Made by a program: the position numbers and the translations under genes
DNA from: Plumapathes pennacea
Taxonomy: Eukaryota; Cnidaria; Anthozoa; Antipatharia; Myriopathidae
DNA length: 64,000 nucleotides
Assembly: GCA_964036295.1 (NCBI GenBank)
Contig: OZ038462.1
Coordinates: 1,371,501-1,435,500 of the forward strand
Direction of reading: 5' to 3'
Notes under the pieces: generated by a model
Told to the model about the DNA's origin: nothing
Databases searched by the model: none
Seen by the model: only the letters and a program-made list of their open reading frames with translations
In this document: one piece after another, positions 59,401-64,000 of the stretch
Position numbering within the stretch: the first letter of the stretch is position 1
Layout: the number at the start of each line of letters is the position of its first letter

Positions 59401-61469
59401 TAGCAGTGGTCTGACCACGAAATCCGTCTTTAGATTCGTGCAGCGGAAAGAGGTGCTTATTATTTAGATTTCAGTCACATCTTGTTCGGTTCATAAAATC
59501 AGCAATCTTCTTGCTCGATTGGTTTGAGTTGCCCCGGGCGGAGGAAATAGTGGGAAGTCAAAGTATTTCCTGTGCCGCGAAATTGGTGCAGTGCAGCATA
59601 AAATCGCCATTAACACAGTTGTTTACTGTACCTGTAGATCAAGGCATTGGTTTTGGCACAGCACGGCTCAAAAAAAGAACTATGATATATGCTAATATAG
59701 ACTTTCAGCGTTGAAGAGCGCGTTCAATTATCGTTTTCGATAAACCCGCAGTTGTTATTTGGAGTGAAAAGAAATCCGCAATACCACACTGTGGTCACAA
59801 CAAACTTTTTAATATATACATCACCTTGACATTTTGAGTCAATTCAACTTGCCGCTGTGTTTGGAATTGAAAATATAGCGGTGGGTGGTCCTTTGAGTAG
59901 AAAACGCCAAGAAAACGCCTGTAAAAACCGAACACCCTCATGAACCCGACAACAGGAAAGAATTAGGCACTTCGCTTCATTTCATTTTCCGATTTCTGTG
60001 TGTTTTTCAGCTCCTTCTATGTGTGTATGTGTGGGTGTATGTGCTCACTGAGTGAGTCATGGAAGTCCAAAGCAGAATTACAAACATAAAAACATTAACA
60101 GTGAAGGGTTTCTACGGGAGTTCTTGTTCTGCCCAGAGCACTAGGTTGACAGTATCATTTGACGCAAGTGATTTGGCCCAGGCAACGTGCCAACATGATG
60201 AATAAAGATCAATTACACGAGATATGGCTCAACAGCTTTCGCTAAAGGACTGTCAAAAGACGCACAAATCAAACGACTTTCTTCGAAAATACTAATGTGC
60301 AGCTTTATTACCGTTTTAAGCGAACTAGCAACTCTACACCCCGGGTTCTTCATAGCAATTATATATTTATATATATGTTTATATGCCGTCTACGGCAAGA
60401 CTAGTACATTCTACACCATAACAATATCGCACTCTGTGTGGCTATTTATACCAGGCATAATACAACCTGTTAAATGAGCAACCCCATGACCGTACCTCGT
60501 CGAAAATGACGGAGTAAAAGTCAAGAAAAGAAACTGGATTTTCTAAATAACTAGCAGCTTTCTATTGAAACTGTCCTTATTGCATGACCCTGTGCGAACG
60601 AGGGTCAATTCTTTGTAATATTTTAGGAAATGTTCCGTCTTTGACTTGTGTTGTTCTCACTTCACAGGGTTGCAAAATAATTTCAGCACACACACTGGTT
60701 AAGCGCATTCAATGTATCAAATACCTCATGATAAGGTTACGTTGGGAATTCATAAGAATTTATTCTCTGGTCAGTGAGCTCTGCCACTCAATTTCACGAG
60801 TCACCTTACAGTGAACTCGGAGAGATTTCACTCGACAAGCAAGCGCGACTTCATCCTTTACGAAAGATGATATCATTAATAATTAACTAAGGTGCACTTC
60901 TACAACTATCTTGAGATAACTCAAATGATTAAAAACTTGTGTAAAGTTATTGAATTTATACCATCCCTGTAACTAAATATAAACCTTAGGCTTATTTGCT
61001 AACCAGGCTAACAACTCGGCGTATATTATATTCCCATCTTATGGACTATACGTGCGACAGCCGATTACCACGGCTAAATTACTTTCATTAGAAACTCGTC
61101 AAACTCTTTTTGAAAATAAAAAGCGCACTTCGAAACTCTACCTAAAAGACTACTAATGCAAGACTATGTACAAAGTCCTTTATCAAAGAAAAGTTTTTCG
61201 CGACCTGTATAATGATCGACCGTATAAGCTAAACTAGATCAACCTAACGTATAGTGCTGGTGGAATAATAATTTGTAATGGTCACAATTATCAAAACTAA
61301 CTTATTCTATTTTTCTAAACTTCCTAAAATTGAAGGTACTAATTTGACCAGCTGTGAAATGCAGCTAATTATTTGTTCACTTAGCTAAACCCCAGGTTAT
61401 GTCAACAAAAGTGAATTTTTGTGATTATGAGCATCGACTAAACACGACGCCTTATAGCATACATACGCA

Positions 61470-61470
<1 letters not shown>

Positions 61471-61502
<32 letters not shown>
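61471..61502 (+). repeat. poly-A tract
   Basis: This is about 32 consecutive A. There is no target duplication or retroelement upstream, so it is simple sequence. Confidence 0.85.
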
Positions 61503-61503
<1 letters not shown>

Positions 61504-61582
61504 AAGGCAGAGCTGAGAAGTCAGCTTACTTTGGTCATAACATTGTTATGAACGTTCTGAAGGAATCAAGTCGATGACTTGT

Positions 61583-63169
61583 TCACTGAAACTGGAAAGC
61601 GGGCAAACTCACGGAGTTATGGTTATGTCCAAACCCAGGTGTTGCTTGAGGAAGATGTGGATGGGGTGCAATCTCGGGCAAGTCCATCAGGATAGAATTC
61701 ATTGGATCCGCAAGACTACCTGGTGAACGCTGCAGAGCATAACACAAAGAGACTTCATTAGTGCTACTGGCACAGCAGGGAAGGAACAGTATTCATTCCA
61801 CCATGGTCACAAACAAAATTCATTATCAAAACTGCAAATTGCGCTGTTACGGCTGAGTGGCACGAGTAACAAAGAGAGAAGTGAAAGGTAATTAAATACG
61901 CGGTGAATTGAAGGCGAGCGACACCGCAGAAAACAAACAGGCCACTGGGAAGCGTATTTGTTTTTTGCTCAGGCACGTGCGATGCCTTTATGCATGCCGA
62001 AACAATAGCTAAGTAGGTCAAAAAAAAAAGAAAAAATTATCGACTACCCTCAGGATATTCACTGACTGCTGAATATTAATTTATCCGTTTTTTGCCTCTT
62101 GAGCGGACACGTAACGATGTTAGTTATTTCCCGCCACAACGTTGTTGAGCACAACCGGCAGACCACTCAGGCGATTAGCCAGTGATGGTGTAAATCGCCT
62201 GATTTTGTTAGCTGACAACTTTAATTGTACATCAACCGAGAACAAATTCCCTCATAATTTTCGACTTCCGAACCTATTCAAATGTATAGCAATGCAAGGT
62301 GTTGTCATCTGAACTCGGTGTGTCAGGTTAACTACCTCGTGTTGTATGTGTGGGGGAGTGAGAGCAGAGCTTACCTGGAATCCTGACAGCTGAAGCCACC
62401 CTGCTTGTTGCAGCAAGCGCCTCTCTCTGTCTCGCTTTTTACCCTCGTTCAAGATCCGCTGCAGATATTTAATGTATTCTATGGCGGTCCTGAGAGTTTC
62501 CACTTTAGACAGCTTCTTGTTCACGGGACTTGTAGGCACATGTTTTCGTAAGTTCGCAAAGCCATCGCTGACCAGCTTCACTCGGTTTCGCTCGCGCTCA
62601 TTTCGCCTCTGTATGGACACATGCTCCTTCTTGAGGCAATGTGGAGTGCGACATCTTGAGCGGTGTTTGCTGCGCGGCTGGTGAGAGCTGGACGAGTCGC
62701 TGGAACTTTCCGATGGCAGCGGCGATGAAGCTGGTGAAGACGACGGAGTCGAGCACGACGACTCCGCATCCGTTGCGGGAGAACTCATGGGGGAGCCAAC
62801 GGGCGAACTATCGGATGAGTCTGACGAGGTTGGCGAAGGAACATTGCGGAGCGCCGCCGGCAAATTGAAGTCGCTAATATCTGGGAAGGCAGTTAAGGCG
62901 CTGGCAATCACTTGCTCGAGATTGAAGTCCATGAGCAGAGAGGTCGCTCCGGCTTGACAAAGCCAGTCACCCTGCTCGGCTGTCTTTCTCTCACAAGTGC
63001 GTGCAAACAGTGTTGTCACACGAGGTGTTTCCACCTTATAAATCGCTTTGTGGACCTCCTCGGGGACCTCGCGCGCGTTGTTGGGCAACGGAATTGGAGG
63101 AGGGGCATATGGACAGGGCAACCAAGCGTTTTCAAAAGCTGTCGGTTGCTTTTGTGTCTTAATCTTCAT
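61583..63169 (-). CDS. Achaete-scute family bHLH transcription factor 3 (ASCL1/2-like), 2 exons
   Basis: Exon 1 is 63169-62375 (ATG at 63169; donor CAG before GTAAGC); exon 2 is 61729-61583 (acceptor CTCTGCAG; TGA at 61585-61583). Both are in phase 0, giving 313 residues. An N-terminal part with [10 protein letters not shown] and a long Ser/Pro tract ([20 protein letters not shown]) precedes the bHLH at residues about 187-245: [38 protein letters not shown], then [20 protein letters not shown]. The C terminus contains [20 protein letters not shown] and [12 protein letters not shown]. Without splicing the frame would continue to 62252. GTGAGT at about 61607 inside exon 2 could act as a further donor. 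Vertebrate ASCL1 coding sequence is intronless, so the intron after the domain is notable. Confidence 0.92.
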
Positions 63170-64000
63170 ATGAATGGTAACGTTTGTCTTAAGCCCTTTG
63201 TGCGTGGCTAACGCGTGTACAGGATTATAATTAGTGCGAGAACAATAACTTTGCGTGCTGTCATCAGCTCTTTTGAAATGTGTAACGAGTCAATAAATTG
63301 ATCTCCATGAATCTCTATAAGCCTATCAATAGAGAGCACGGCTTTGTTCATATCCACGTGGCACGCTCTGGACTATATGTGCTAATAGTTTCTTATAAGT
63401 GAGCCAACCCGTCTAGGGAAAATTTTACCTACAAGTTGCGATTGACAGACTCAACTAACCTTCACAGCTCTGTGGTTGCCACCCTCTCTGTTGTGGTTGC
63501 CACACGGCCGGTCTGCATACCCAACTCGTTTCCTTGGTGAAAGCATCGGAATGTACGCGATCTAATTAACAGACAGACTGCGCCATGTTAGCTGGCATCA
63601 GGGCCGCTTTTTTTCTTTGTCTTAAGTCCACTTATTTTCATGCAAATCACCGAACGGATTTGATCTCGGCTTTCTGATATAATCACATTATTGCACTTAA
63701 ATCCCTGGAGTTGTGCAGTGACAAGTTTCCTTTAACACAATCCTTAAACATGCGTCCAGAATCCCTCATCTTGTATTGTGCCGAAAAATGATCAGACCAG
63801 AATTTGGTTGTCAGCTGCTGAGGCTATAAATTCTTATACGTCGACTGACTTGCATTGTAAGTTGTAAGAACTTTCAGGAAAAAACACTCAGACCCTTTGG
63901 TTTTACGACTCCCTTTTTCCTGTTTACATTATTAGGTTTTACAACTAGGAATCTGAGCCAACTGACGCGCGCCGAGTGCTCATCAGGTGAAATCGCGTAT
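63170..64000. other. 5' flank of bHLH gene 3
   Basis: This stretch holds the probable promoter and proximal regulatory DNA of the - strand bHLH gene. No coding exon is seen. It contains several CANNTG E-boxes (for example CACGTG at about 63355) and a TGTGGTTGCCAC direct repeat at 63470-63505. No clear TATA box. Confidence 0.4.

Larger units (their letters stand above)
51683..61582. other. TMEM9 3' UTR and long intergenic region, no further gene recognised
   Basis: The TMEM9 3' UTR probably runs to an AATAAA at about 52943 or slightly later. Beyond it I see a MITE at 52412-52576, a pogo-like remnant ending at 53461, a TCTG/TGTG-rich simple stretch near 53490-53530, and many short frames without domains. 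A poly-A run of about 32 lies at 61471-61502. The final 1-2 kb are downstream of bHLH gene 3 and may be its 3' UTR. Confidence 0.45.

Overview
The window looks like nuclear DNA of an anthozoan cnidarian (a coral or sea anemone); this is inferred, not proven. It is AT-rich, has GT-AG introns of a few hundred bases to a few kb, is full of foldback elements and miniature transposons, and carries animal gene families (ELAV-like, NUP37, TMEM9, achaete-scute bHLH, and a Dof/BCAP/BANK-type adaptor). I saw no bacterial operons, CRISPR array or rRNA. I could not search systematically for tRNAs.

Layout. 1-555 (+): last coding exon of an ELAV/Hu-like RNA-binding protein, followed by a long 3' UTR. 2915-5222 (-): a complete seven-exon nucleoporin NUP37 gene, convergent with the ELAV-like gene; its non-coding first exon ends at 5659. 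6298-7120: a tandem array with a 165-bp higher-order period. 9276-9695 (-): achaete-scute-type bHLH gene 1. 12839-30444 (-): one large gene that I assembled from 18 exons whose splice phases all agree. 41524-42068 (-): bHLH gene 2, of the ASCL3/4/5 kind. 48828-51682 (+): a complete five-exon TMEM9 gene. 61583-63169 (-): bHLH gene 3, of the ASCL1/2 kind, with two exons. The spaces between contain foldback elements, a Helitron-like remnant inside a duplicated block, pogo-like miniature elements with a 63-bp internal repeat, and other dispersed repeats.

The main discovery candidate is the 12839-30444 gene. Its 5' half is a BCAP/BANK/Dof adaptor: a DBB domain, an ankyrin-type segment, and a tyrosine-rich exon with six YxxM motifs of the kind that recruit PI3-kinase p85. 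A chain of 20-76 nt exons then encodes a Ser-rich, acidic and Pro-rich linker. This runs in phase into a ZU5 domain, a UPA-like segment, and a C-terminal 400-codon exon encoding a GT4-type glycosyltransferase fold. The usual EX7E catalytic signature of that fold reads EX7Q. I know of no described protein with this order of domains. It could be a signalling adaptor or innate-immune scaffold with a sugar-nucleotide or glycan-sensing end, but that function is inference.

The second theme is neural. Three achaete-scute bHLH genes on one strand lie next to NUP37 and an ELAV-like gene. In humans NUP37, ASCL1 and ASCL4 all map to 12q23, so this may be a fragment of an ancient linkage group. The intergenic regions show no other gene that I can support.
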